Part shown: positions 1 through 6,204 of the stretch, in pieces
Layout: the number at the start of each line of letters is the position of its first letter
Numbering within the stretch: the stretch's first letter is position 1
From: Acidobacteriota bacterium
GTDB lineage: Bacteria > Acidobacteriota > Vicinamibacteria > Marinacidobacterales > SMYC01
Length of the DNA stretch: 7,722 nucleotides
Reading direction: 5' to 3'
Assembly (NCBI GenBank): GCA_029263435.1
Contig: JAJCXL010000033.1
Location: 1 to 7,722 of the forward strand
Position numbers and translations under genes: made by a program
The notes under the pieces: generated by a model
The model's database searches: none
Told to the model about the DNA's origin: nothing
Seen by the model: only the letters and a program-made list of their open reading frames with translations

Positions 1-45
1 CGCGTCCGGTGGCTCATCCAACCACCGCTCCCCCTGAAAAGTCAA
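1..45 (-). CDS. Partial N-terminus of a probable DUF1349-family protein
   Basis: Only the first 15 codons are in the window; the gene runs off the left edge. Read on the minus strand from a TTG at 45, the peptide is MTFQGERWLDEPPDA. The W-L-D/N-E-P-P signature a few residues from the start is what I know from the opening of DUF1349 proteins (concanavalin-like beta-sandwich, function poorly defined), whose usual form is WLNEPP. The frame stays open upstream past base 100 without an ATG or GTG. TTG at 45 is therefore the best start by position, although its ribosome site is weak (GAAG is very close to the codon). A competing ATG at 17, in another frame behind a GGGGGAG, would give only MSHRTR before the edge. 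The gene is divergent from the kinase. The family call rests on one short motif and is tentative. Confidence 0.42.
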   Translation of the reverse strand, partial: MTFQGERWLDEPPDA

Positions 46-65
46 TGCTTCGTCCGGAACGGATG

Positions 66-95
66 GTTGTCCCCGATCCCTATTAATAGTATTAA
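66..95 (+). promoter_or_regulatory. Candidate promoter and AT-only palindromic island upstream of the kinase
   Basis: Bases 81-95 include the only AT-rich island of the 46-192 intergenic region. Two palindromes overlap here: CTATTAATAG at 80-89, and TTAATA-G-TATTAA centred on base 89 (83-95). On the plus strand TTGTCC (66-71) and TATTAA (90-95) are 18 bases apart, an acceptable sigma70-like pair about 100 bases before the kinase start. Because the island is symmetric it also offers -10-like hexamers on the minus strand for the left-edge gene. It could be a bidirectional promoter core or an operator. The rest of the 46-192 region shows nothing else I can name. Confidence 0.3.
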
Positions 96-179
96 CCCGT
101 GTGGGTCGGAATGGCTTTGACGAGAAGCGCGCAGGAGCTCCCGCGACGCAGATCGACCGGCCGCTCACCGCGGGGCGCG

Positions 180-186
180 AAGGCGG
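180..186 (+). promoter_or_regulatory. Ribosome binding site of the kinase, supporting its TTG start
   Basis: AAGGCGG differs by one base from the AAGGAGG consensus and sits six bases before the TTG at 193. It decides the start, because that TTG is the codon that puts the complete zinc-ribbon cysteine pairs into the protein. Confidence 0.6.
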
Positions 187-192
187 TCACTC

Positions 193-2862
193 TTGAATTG
201 TTCAGCCTGCTCGGCACCGAACGCCGAATCGAGCCGATTCTGCTCTGAATGTGGTTCCGGCCTGGTCGACGTTTCCGGTGAGCCGACTCGCGCCCTGCCC
301 GCGGCTCAGGTACCGACGCCGCGAAAGTCGGTGGACCTACCCTATGGTCGCTTTGCTCCCGGCACCATTCTCGCGAGCCGGTACCGGATCGTGGAGCGTG
401 TCGGTCAGGGCGGCATGGGAGAGGTCTATCGCGCGGACGACCTTACCCTTGACGAGCCGGTCGCGCTGAAGTTTCTACCGGAGGCGCTGTCGCGAAACCC
501 CGAAGCCCTGAAACGGTTTCGTGACGAAGTGAGGGTCGCGCGGACGATCTCCCATCCGAACCTATGTCGCGTCCACGACATCGGTGAGACCGACGGGGTC
601 TCCTTCATCTCGATGGAGTACATCCGAGGAGAAGACCTCCGGTCTCTGCTTCGACGGATTGGGCGGATCCCCGCCGACAAAGCTGTCGAGATCGCCTCCC
701 AGCTCGCACTCGCGCTCGCCGCGGCCCACGACAAGGGTGTGCTCCATCGCGATCTCAAGCCGGCGAACGTGATGATCGACGAGAGAGGCCAAGCGCGAAT
801 TACGGATTTCGGCTTGGCGATTGCGTCCGGCACCGTCGAAAGCCGCGACATTCGAAGCGGCACGAAGGGCTACATGGCTCCCGAGCAATGGGCCGGTACG
901 GAAGTGACCGAGCGGAGCGATCTCTACAGCCTCGGGCTCGTGCTCTATGAGCTGTTCACGGGCCGCCACCCGTTCGAAGACCCTGCAGTGAAAGTTCCCG
1001 CGAGGCCGTCGAGCTTCGTGTCCGACATCGAACCGGCAGTGGAAGCGGTCGTCCTGCAGTGCTTGGAGCGCGATCCCGCTGCTCGTCCGGCGTCGGCCAA
1101 CGCGGTGCGGGCGGCTCTTCCAACCCGTGATGCTCTTGCGGCAGCGATCGCGCGCGGTGAAACCCCGGCACCTGCACTCGTCGCGGACGCGGGGGACCGC
1201 GGTCGGTTGTCGCCCGCCGCCTCTTGGGCGTGCCTCGTGGGTGTCGTGCTTTTGCTCGTCGCGAATGTCTGGGTCAAGAGTCACTCGGGGCTGGCTCAGC
1301 TCGTCCCGTTGCCAGAGTCCCCGGAAGTATTGTCGTCCGATGCACGCGAGATCCTCGCGACGCTCGGATATCCCGCTCCGCAGACGGACAGCACGTTCGG
1401 TTTCGTCCGGGACTCACGCTATATCGACGAGCTCATGAAAGGAGAGCGCGCTCCGGATTGGTGGCACCTGCTGGCGAAAGGCGAGCCTAACGTGATCCGT
1501 TTCTGGTATCGGGAAAGCCCGAGCCACCTCGTGCCTCATCGCATCACGGAGTTCTTCCCCGAGGCGCACGATCCGCCGATCGCAAGTCCCGGAATGGTGA
1601 ATGTGGAGCTCGACACTCGGGGAAGACTTCGAAGACTCGAAGCCGCGCCACCGGCTGTAGAGGGTGAACCGACAGCATCCTTGGACGTCGTTGACTGGAG
1701 CATTTTGTTCGGGACGGCGGGTTTGTCGGCAGAGGACTTCGAGCCCATAGAACCGGTGTGGGTCCCCGAACGTTACGCGGATCAGAGAGCCGCCTGGCAA
1801 GGCGTGTACCCGGAAGCTCCCGAGATTCCCATCCGACTCGAAGCGGGGGCCTATCGCGGCAGAGTCGTCGACTTCCGGATCGTCGATCCGTGGACGGCGC
1901 CTGCTGACGACGCTTCTGGATGGACGCGTCCGTCGGATGTCGTCCCGTCGAGGGTGGCTCGATGGGCACATGTCGGGTTGCATCTGCTGTTCCTCATCGC
2001 TCTGGCGCTGTTGGCGCGACACAATCTCCGGCTGGGGCGAGGTGACAAGAAGCTCGCCTTTCGACTCGCCTCGGTGCTCGGAAGCCTGATGATGCTGCAC
2101 TGGCTCTTGGCGTCACATCACGTGGCGGGGAGCTCACAGCTCGACATCTTTTTTGGTGGCTTGTATCGCAGCTTTTTCGTGTTCGGCCTCTCGGGGCTGA
2201 TGTATCTGGCACTCGAGCCTTACGCGCGCAAGCTGTGGCCGCGCGCCCTCGTCTCGTGGGTGCGGCTCTTCCAAGGCCGTTTCCGCGATCCCGTGATCGG
2301 AAGAGATGTTCTCGTGGGTTGCCTTCAAGGGGTTGGGGTTGGACTCGTCTCAACCACGCTCAAGTTGTTGCCTCTCTGGACCGGCGGGGTGCCGGCGCGC
2401 CCGGATTTGCCGCGACATCCGGCTGAGCTGGTGGCGCTACGTGGTCTCAGAGAGTCGCTCGCCGAGCTCGTTCTGATTCAAGTCAACATTGCCACTCATG
2501 TTCTGTTTCTTTTCGTCGCCCTACTCTTGTTGCGCTTGCTCTTTCGAAAGACCTCGATCGCGGTCGCCGTCCATGCGAGCCTCTACGTGTTCGTCTACGG
2601 ACCGGGCCACGGCTACGTCGGCATCGCGATCTGGATCGTGACGTGGCATCTCGTCTTCCTCCGATTCGGGTGGCTGGCCATCTGGGTCGGAACCGTCATC
2701 AACGATGCGCTTGGTGGATTTCCGTTGACGACGGATCTGTCGGCGTGGCACGCGCACCCGACACTGCTGCTGGTGGCTTTCGTCCTGGCTTTGGCCGTCT
2801 ACGGTTTCAAGATCTCTCTAGGTGACCGCCCCGTTTTCCAGGATCTTCTCGAGCCCACTTGA
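193..2862 (+). CDS. Membrane Ser/Thr protein kinase with N-terminal zinc ribbon and polytopic C-terminal half
   Basis: Hanks-type kinase, 889 residues, expected to phosphorylate Ser/Thr on unknown partners at the inner face of the membrane. Residues 3-20 form a zinc ribbon (C3-x2-C6, C17-x2-C20-G). The kinase domain is about 64-310: glycine loop G71/G73/G76, VALK lysine K93, alpha-C glutamate E112, HRD catalytic aspartate D187 with N192, DFG aspartate D205, APE at 229-231 and late arginine R298. All key residues are present, and it is an RD kinase with T214, S217, S222 and T224 in the activation loop. One membrane helix follows (about 343-361), then a presumably extracytoplasmic domain (363-590), then seven or eight hydrophobic segments between 592 and 875. 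The tail includes an LRLGRGD stretch and an LEPYARKLWPRALVSW stretch that I associate with large kinases of Acidobacteriota-like bacteria. The kinase call is firm; the role of the tail is unknown. Confidence 0.95.
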   Translation: MNCSACSAPNAESSRFCSECGSGLVDVSGEPTRALPAAQVPTPRKSVDLPYGRFAPGTILASRYRIVERVGQGGMGEVYRADDLTLDEPVALKFLPEALSRNPEALKRFRDEVRVARTISHPNLCRVHDIGETDGVSFISMEYIRGEDLRSLLRRIGRIPADKAVEIASQLALALAAAHDKGVLHRDLKPANVMIDERGQARITDFGLAIASGTVESRDIRSGTKGYMAPEQWAGTEVTERSDLYSLGLVLYELFTGRHPFEDPAVKVPARPSSFVSDIEPAVEAVVLQCLERDPAARPASANAVRAALPTRDALAAAIARGETPAPALVADAGDRGRLSPAASWACLVGVVLLLVANVWVKSHSGLAQLVPLPESPEVLSSDAREILATLGYPAPQTDSTFGFVRDSRYIDELMKGERAPDWWHLLAKGEPNVIRFWYRESPSHLVPHRITEFFPEAHDPPIASPGMVNVELDTRGRLRRLEAAPPAVEGEPTASLDVVDWSILFGTAGLSAEDFEPIEPVWVPERYADQRAAWQGVYPEAPEIPIRLEAGAYRGRVVDFRIVDPWTAPADDASGWTRPSDVVPSRVARWAHVGLHLLFLIALALLARHNLRLGRGDKKLAFRLASVLGSLMMLHWLLASHHVAGSSQLDIFFGGLYRSFFVFGLSGLMYLALEPYARKLWPRALVSWVRLFQGRFRDPVIGRDVLVGCLQGVGVGLVSTTLKLLPLWTGGVPARPDLPRHPAELVALRGLRESLAELVLIQVNIATHVLFLFVALLLLRLLFRKTSIAVAVHASLYVFVYGPGHGYVGIAIWIVTWHLVFLRFGWLAIWVGTVINDALGGFPLTTDLSAWHAHPTLLLVAFVLALAVYGFKISLGDRPVFQDLLEPT

Positions 2863-2910
2863 CCCTACGGCTCCCGGCGCGTCCCCAGCTCGAGAGAGAG
2901 TCCGCCTCGT

Positions 2911-3921
2911 TTAGGCTTTGATGGCCTCGACGATGCTGATCGGTCCTTTCGTGGGAACGATTCGTGTAAGACGAAGCCCGGCCGTCGCAAATAGCTCGCG
3001 GTACTCCGCCTCGCTCCGCTCGCAGCCGCCTTCGGTCATCGCCAGCATGTTGACGTCCATGAACTTCGCGGGATGAGGGGCTGTCGTCTCCGGCATAATG
3101 GTCTCTACCACCAGCACTTTTGCGTTCGACTCCATCGCATCCACGATCTTTCGCAAGATCGTCGTCGAGGTCTCATCGGCCCAATCGTGGAGGATGTGCT
3201 TGAGAAGATAAGTATCGCCCGTCGGAAGTGTGTCGTCGAAGAAGCTCCCCGCCACCGGTTCGATCCGTCCGCCGAGAGTGTCGGTGCCTTCGACGACCCC
3301 GGGCAGATCGAACACCGCTCCCTTGGCGTCCGGTACCGTATTCAAGATAGCTCGAAGGAAGTGACCATGTCCTCCGCCGATGTCCACGATCTTGCGAGCG
3401 GCTGAGAAATCGTAAGCCTCGGCGACCTGAATAGAGACGCCGGAGGAAAACGACGTCATCGCCGCGTTGAAGATCTCCCATTCGGCGCGATTCGGCGTGT
3501 CTTGGAACCAGGAGAACAAATCGGTCCCAAACGCGTGTTGCGGTCCGGACTTTCCGGAGCGGACGGTCTCGCCAAGCTTTCCCCACGGGAGCCAGTGCGA
3601 GTCCGAGGTGATCATCGTTGCCATGTCGCGCATGGAGCTAGGGTGATCCGTTCGAAGGAGCTCGGAGACTTCGTTGAGTCCGTATTTGCCAGGCTCGGGC
3701 TCCGTGAAAATACCCACCGACGCGAGCATACGGAGCACGCGATGGAGAGAGCGCTGGTCGGCGCCGACCGACTTCGCGATGTCGGCGTAGTAGCGAGGAC
3801 CGTCCGCGAGCGCGTCGGCGACATTCAACGTTGCCGCCACTGACAAGCCTTTCGAGACCATGAATCCGAACATCGCTTGCATCAATCGTGCGTCGGGAGG
3901 TGGTGGTTGTGATGGTTCCAT
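2911..3921 (-). CDS. SAM-dependent O-methyltransferase (COMT/ASMT-type, Methyltransf_2 family)
   Basis: Soluble class I methyltransferase, 336 residues, expected to transfer a methyl group from S-adenosylmethionine to a hydroxyl on a small molecule. Residues 10-100 resemble the winged-helix dimerisation domain (ADIAKSVGADQRSLHRVLR, then GIFTEPEPGKYGLN). The Rossmann part carries motif I VDIGGGHG (179-186), the ribose-binding acid D205 in FDLP, and KHILHDWAD (241-249). The plant COMT catalytic set is intact by position: H245 as the general base with E273 and E301 flanking. The substrate cannot be told from sequence. The frame is open to a TTG at 4005, but the start at 3921 is preferred because it has a GGAG and the extra 28 residues are low-complexity and unlike the family. 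The upstream minus-strand gene ends 87 bases away, so the two may be co-transcribed. The gene is convergent with the kinase across 48 bases. Confidence 0.93.
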   Translation of the reverse strand: MEPSQPPPPDARLMQAMFGFMVSKGLSVAATLNVADALADGPRYYADIAKSVGADQRSLHRVLRMLASVGIFTEPEPGKYGLNEVSELLRTDHPSSMRDMATMITSDSHWLPWGKLGETVRSGKSGPQHAFGTDLFSWFQDTPNRAEWEIFNAAMTSFSSGVSIQVAEAYDFSAARKIVDIGGGHGHFLRAILNTVPDAKGAVFDLPGVVEGTDTLGGRIEPVAGSFFDDTLPTGDTYLLKHILHDWADETSTTILRKIVDAMESNAKVLVVETIMPETTAPHPAKFMDVNMLAMTEGGCERSEAEYRELFATAGLRLTRIVPTKGPISIVEAIKA

Positions 3922-3932
3922 GTCGTTTTTTT

Positions 3933-3936
3933 CTCC
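3933..3936 (-). promoter_or_regulatory. Ribosome binding site deciding the O-methyltransferase start
   Basis: On the minus strand GGAG is followed by a run of seven A and CGAC, then the ATG at 3921, an 11-base spacer. The spacer is slightly long. No comparable site precedes the upstream TTG at 4005. Confidence 0.5.
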
Positions 3937-4008
3937 AGGCGAATGAGAGTGGGTACGCAAACCTCGACTGGACAGGCTGCGCTGGCTTCCTATTCTATCG
4001 GACAAGGA

Positions 4009-4800
4009 TCATGCGTCCACGACCGGGAAGTCGAGCAGGCCGGCCGCGTGGAGACGGCCCTCCGCGGCTGCCGGAATCCACCCGTACTTGTAGAGGTCGT
4101 GCACGTCGCGCAACAGAATTGCCGGGACGGTTCTCGTGGGGGTCTTCGGATCCTTTGGGATCGGTTGGGCCAAGACGCCAAGCAAAAGCGTCTTCATCTC
4201 GAACGTGCTCAGCCACAGTCCCAGCCCCCGCCCCCAAAGTCCGGGGGCCGCCTTGGTCTTGTTGTGCGCGCGAATAGCTGGGAGCATGGAGCGGTCTAGA
4301 TACTCGACCCCCGAAGCTTCGGAGTAGATCCACTCGTCCGTCATCCGTGTATTTTCGAGCTCCGGGCGTACCGCCCCCACGAACTCGTCGAGTGCGTGTT
4401 GGTCGAAGCTCGTCTTCGACACGATTCCGGTGTTGATGCCGTGTTTCAACGAGCGGATGAAGCCGGTGTTGACGGCACCGTCGTCGAAACGCCCGAAGAG
4501 GAAATCTCGCGGCGCTTTCCACAAGGGTCCTGACAAGTAAGCGACGATCTTGATGCCGAGGACGCTCGTGCCCAACGCTTCGGCCCAAGCCGCGAGGTCC
4601 TTACCACGGGTCCCCGGTAGCGCCATTCGCCCATAGGCGCTATCCGATCGGGACGCATCCAACATGGGACACGCAATGCGGCCCGACTTCGCGGCTACGG
4701 AGCGTCGATCGAGCATCGCCGCTCGCGCCATGCGGTAATCGAGGGCGACCTCTCGATAACCGTCAGCGTTCGTTTGCACCTTGCGCTCGATCGCGACCAC
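4009..4800 (-). CDS. Protein of unknown function, 263 residues
   Basis: I do not recognise this protein. Its composition is balanced (W, Y, F, K and D/E spread throughout), unlike the arginine-rich overlapping frames, so it is very probably a real gene. There is no signal peptide and no clear membrane helix; residues 77-95 and 187-212 are only moderately hydrophobic. Aromatic, charged stretches stand out: FLFGRFDDGAVNTGFIRSLK (100-119), MTDEWIYSEASGVEYLDRSM (153-172) and LLRDVHDLYKYGWIP (229-243). The GTG at 4800 is the most upstream start before a stop at 4867-4869. It has no Shine-Dalgarno, but TACAGT lies six bases ahead. ATG codons at residues 24 and 29 are alternatives, though the sequence before them reads as good protein. 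It precedes the O-methyltransferase gene on the same strand by 87 bases and is head to head with the RNA methyltransferase gene. Confidence 0.75.
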   Translation of the reverse strand: MVAIERKVQTNADGYREVALDYRMARAAMLDRRSVAAKSGRIACPMLDASRSDSAYGRMALPGTRGKDLAAWAEALGTSVLGIKIVAYLSGPLWKAPRDFLFGRFDDGAVNTGFIRSLKHGINTGIVSKTSFDQHALDEFVGAVRPELENTRMTDEWIYSEASGVEYLDRSMLPAIRAHNKTKAAPGLWGRGLGLWLSTFEMKTLLLGVLAQPIPKDPKTPTRTVPAILLRDVHDLYKYGWIPAAAEGRLHAAGLLDFPVVDA

Positions 4801-4870
4801 GGCCGTACTGTACTCGATTCGACGCGAGACGACGCTTCGGGCGGTGCGGCATCGAGCTTCGTGACATCAT

Positions 4871-6175
4871 GTGCTCACTGTGACGGATCCCCAAAAGAGC
4901 GCAAAGACGATAAGCGCGCGCACCGAGTCGGCCCTTCGACTCTCCGGCACGGTTGGCGCCAACAAGGTCATGGAGTCCGAGCTGTTGCGGCTCGTCAAGC
5001 GATCGCCGTTCCATGTCCGATTGCCGAAGCCGGCGCGTCAAGGCTCGATGGCGCTCCGTTATCCCTTCGATCCGGAGGTCGCGTGGGTCGCCGCGTGCTA
5101 TCACCGGAGCTCCTCGCGCATTGGTTGGGAGCTCGCATCGTCGCCGGCGGTCCGGTTGGAGCCGCTCGTCGCGGACCTCGTTCCGCTTCTCGCGGCGGAT
5201 GAAAGGCTCCCGAGCGGGCGGAGCGTGACCTTCACCGTCGAGGTGAAAGGCGCGGAAGACTTCGAGGCCGGACCTCTGCAGCTGCGCGGCGCCGTCAAGA
5301 GCGCCTTCGAGCAGGCCATGCAAAAACGCGGTGGGCAGGCGGTCGTTCAGAGCAAGGACCCCGAATGGGAGATGTTGGTGCGCCGCGTGGGGCAAGAGGG
5401 CGATCGACGCACGCTTCTCATCCTCGATCTCGGTCGTGGACCTCGCCACTTGCGCGGGCAGCGCGTCGCCCAGGGGCCCGCGCCATTGCGCGAGACCTTG
5501 GCGGCTCAGCTCGTCCTACTTGCGAACTGGATGCCGCATCTCGAGCCGTTGGTCGACCCGACGGCGGGGAGCGGCACCATCGCGGTGGAGGCCGCGCTGC
5601 TCGCTCGCGGCTTTGCGGTACGCAAGCCGAGCGATCTCCCGGCCCTTCGCTGGCCCGCTTTTGCCGGGCTTCCGCCTCAAGCGCCTCCTCTTTACTCGGA
5701 TACTCGACCGTTCATCCTCGCCTCGGATGTCAACGAGGAGTGCATTGCCTGGATGATCGGCAACTTGCGCGCGTCCGGACTCACCGGCCGTGACACGGAG
5801 CACGCGATCGTGGTGCGCTCGATGAACGCGACCGATCTTACGCCGGAGCTCTTCGCCGAGATCCTTCCCGACGCGCCGAAAGAGCGCGGCGTATTCGCTT
5901 TCAATCCGCCCTACGGTCACCGGCTGCAAGCCGACAGTGGCGGGTTACCTCGCTTGTACCGAGACCTCGGACGCACGTTCAAGCGTTTCGACGGCTGGCG
6001 TGCCGCGGTCGTGGTCGCGAACGAAGAGTTCAAAGAAAGCTTCGGCGCTCGCCCGTCGCTCGTGAAGCCGACCTCCGCGGCCGGCCTTCGCGCGGAGTTT
6101 ATCGTCTACGACCTCGGTGGAACCCAAAACCGGGGGAGGAGTGAATCCCGCCGGTCGAAGACGAAGCGCGCCTAA
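4871..6175 (+). CDS. THUMP-domain RNA methyltransferase, RlmL/Trm14 type (UPF0020)
   Basis: Class I SAM-dependent RNA methyltransferase of 434 residues. By family it should modify the exocyclic N2 of a guanine in rRNA or tRNA; RlmL makes m2G2445 in 23S rRNA. Residues about 30-155 correspond to the N-terminal and THUMP RNA-binding region, ending in LRGAVKSAFEQAM. Then come LLILDLGRGPRHLRGQR (182-198) and APLRETLAAQLVLLANW (204-220), the lead-in typical of the family. Motif I is DPTAGSGTIAVEAALLA (229-245), the acid after strand 2 is D286 in ASDVNEE, and the catalytic NPPY is N345-Y348. The C-terminus ends in a basic tail (421-434) and there is no second RlmK-like methyltransferase domain. GTG at 4871 is the first start after an in-frame stop at 4862; GTG 4880 and ATG 4970 are alternatives, none with a good ribosome site. 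It is convergent with rimK across 29 bases. The exact target base is not determinable here. Confidence 0.88.
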   Translation: MLTVTDPQKSAKTISARTESALRLSGTVGANKVMESELLRLVKRSPFHVRLPKPARQGSMALRYPFDPEVAWVAACYHRSSSRIGWELASSPAVRLEPLVADLVPLLAADERLPSGRSVTFTVEVKGAEDFEAGPLQLRGAVKSAFEQAMQKRGGQAVVQSKDPEWEMLVRRVGQEGDRRTLLILDLGRGPRHLRGQRVAQGPAPLRETLAAQLVLLANWMPHLEPLVDPTAGSGTIAVEAALLARGFAVRKPSDLPALRWPAFAGLPPQAPPLYSDTRPFILASDVNEECIAWMIGNLRASGLTGRDTEHAIVVRSMNATDLTPELFAEILPDAPKERGVFAFNPPYGHRLQADSGGLPRLYRDLGRTFKRFDGWRAAVVVANEEFKESFGARPSLVKPTSAAGLRAEFIVYDLGGTQNRGRSESRRSKTKRA

Positions 6176-6204
6176 GCGTGGGTCTTGCCGCCGCTCGGTG
6201 TCTC

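Noticed and set aside
1..17. Minus-strand ATG at 17 preceded by GGGGGAG
   Set aside because: The ribosome-site look is attractive, but only six codons (MSHRTR) are visible. The neighbouring frame carries the RWLDEPP motif, and both cannot be the gene.
7..27. CGGTGG / CCACCG inverted repeat
   Set aside because: It is a six-base stem within the presumed left-edge coding region; such pairs are expected by chance in GC-rich DNA.
2904..2919. GCCT-CGTTT-AGGC hairpin followed by TTT after the kinase
   Set aside because: It has only four base pairs and a three-base T run, lies mostly inside the methyltransferase 3' end, and is too weak to call a terminator.
3922..4005. N-terminal extension of the O-methyltransferase to a TTG at 4005
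   Set aside because: The extra 28 residues are unlike the family and the TTG has no ribosome site, whereas the internal ATG at 3921 has a GGAG before it.
3995..4588. A 197-codon minus-strand frame overlapping the unknown gene
   Set aside because: It has the extreme arginine, proline and glycine bias typical of a shifted frame; the 4009-4800 frame has balanced protein-like composition.
4763..5449. A 228-codon minus-strand frame opposite the RNA methyltransferase
   Set aside because: It overlaps the THUMP region of a recognisable gene on the other strand and shows no family motif.
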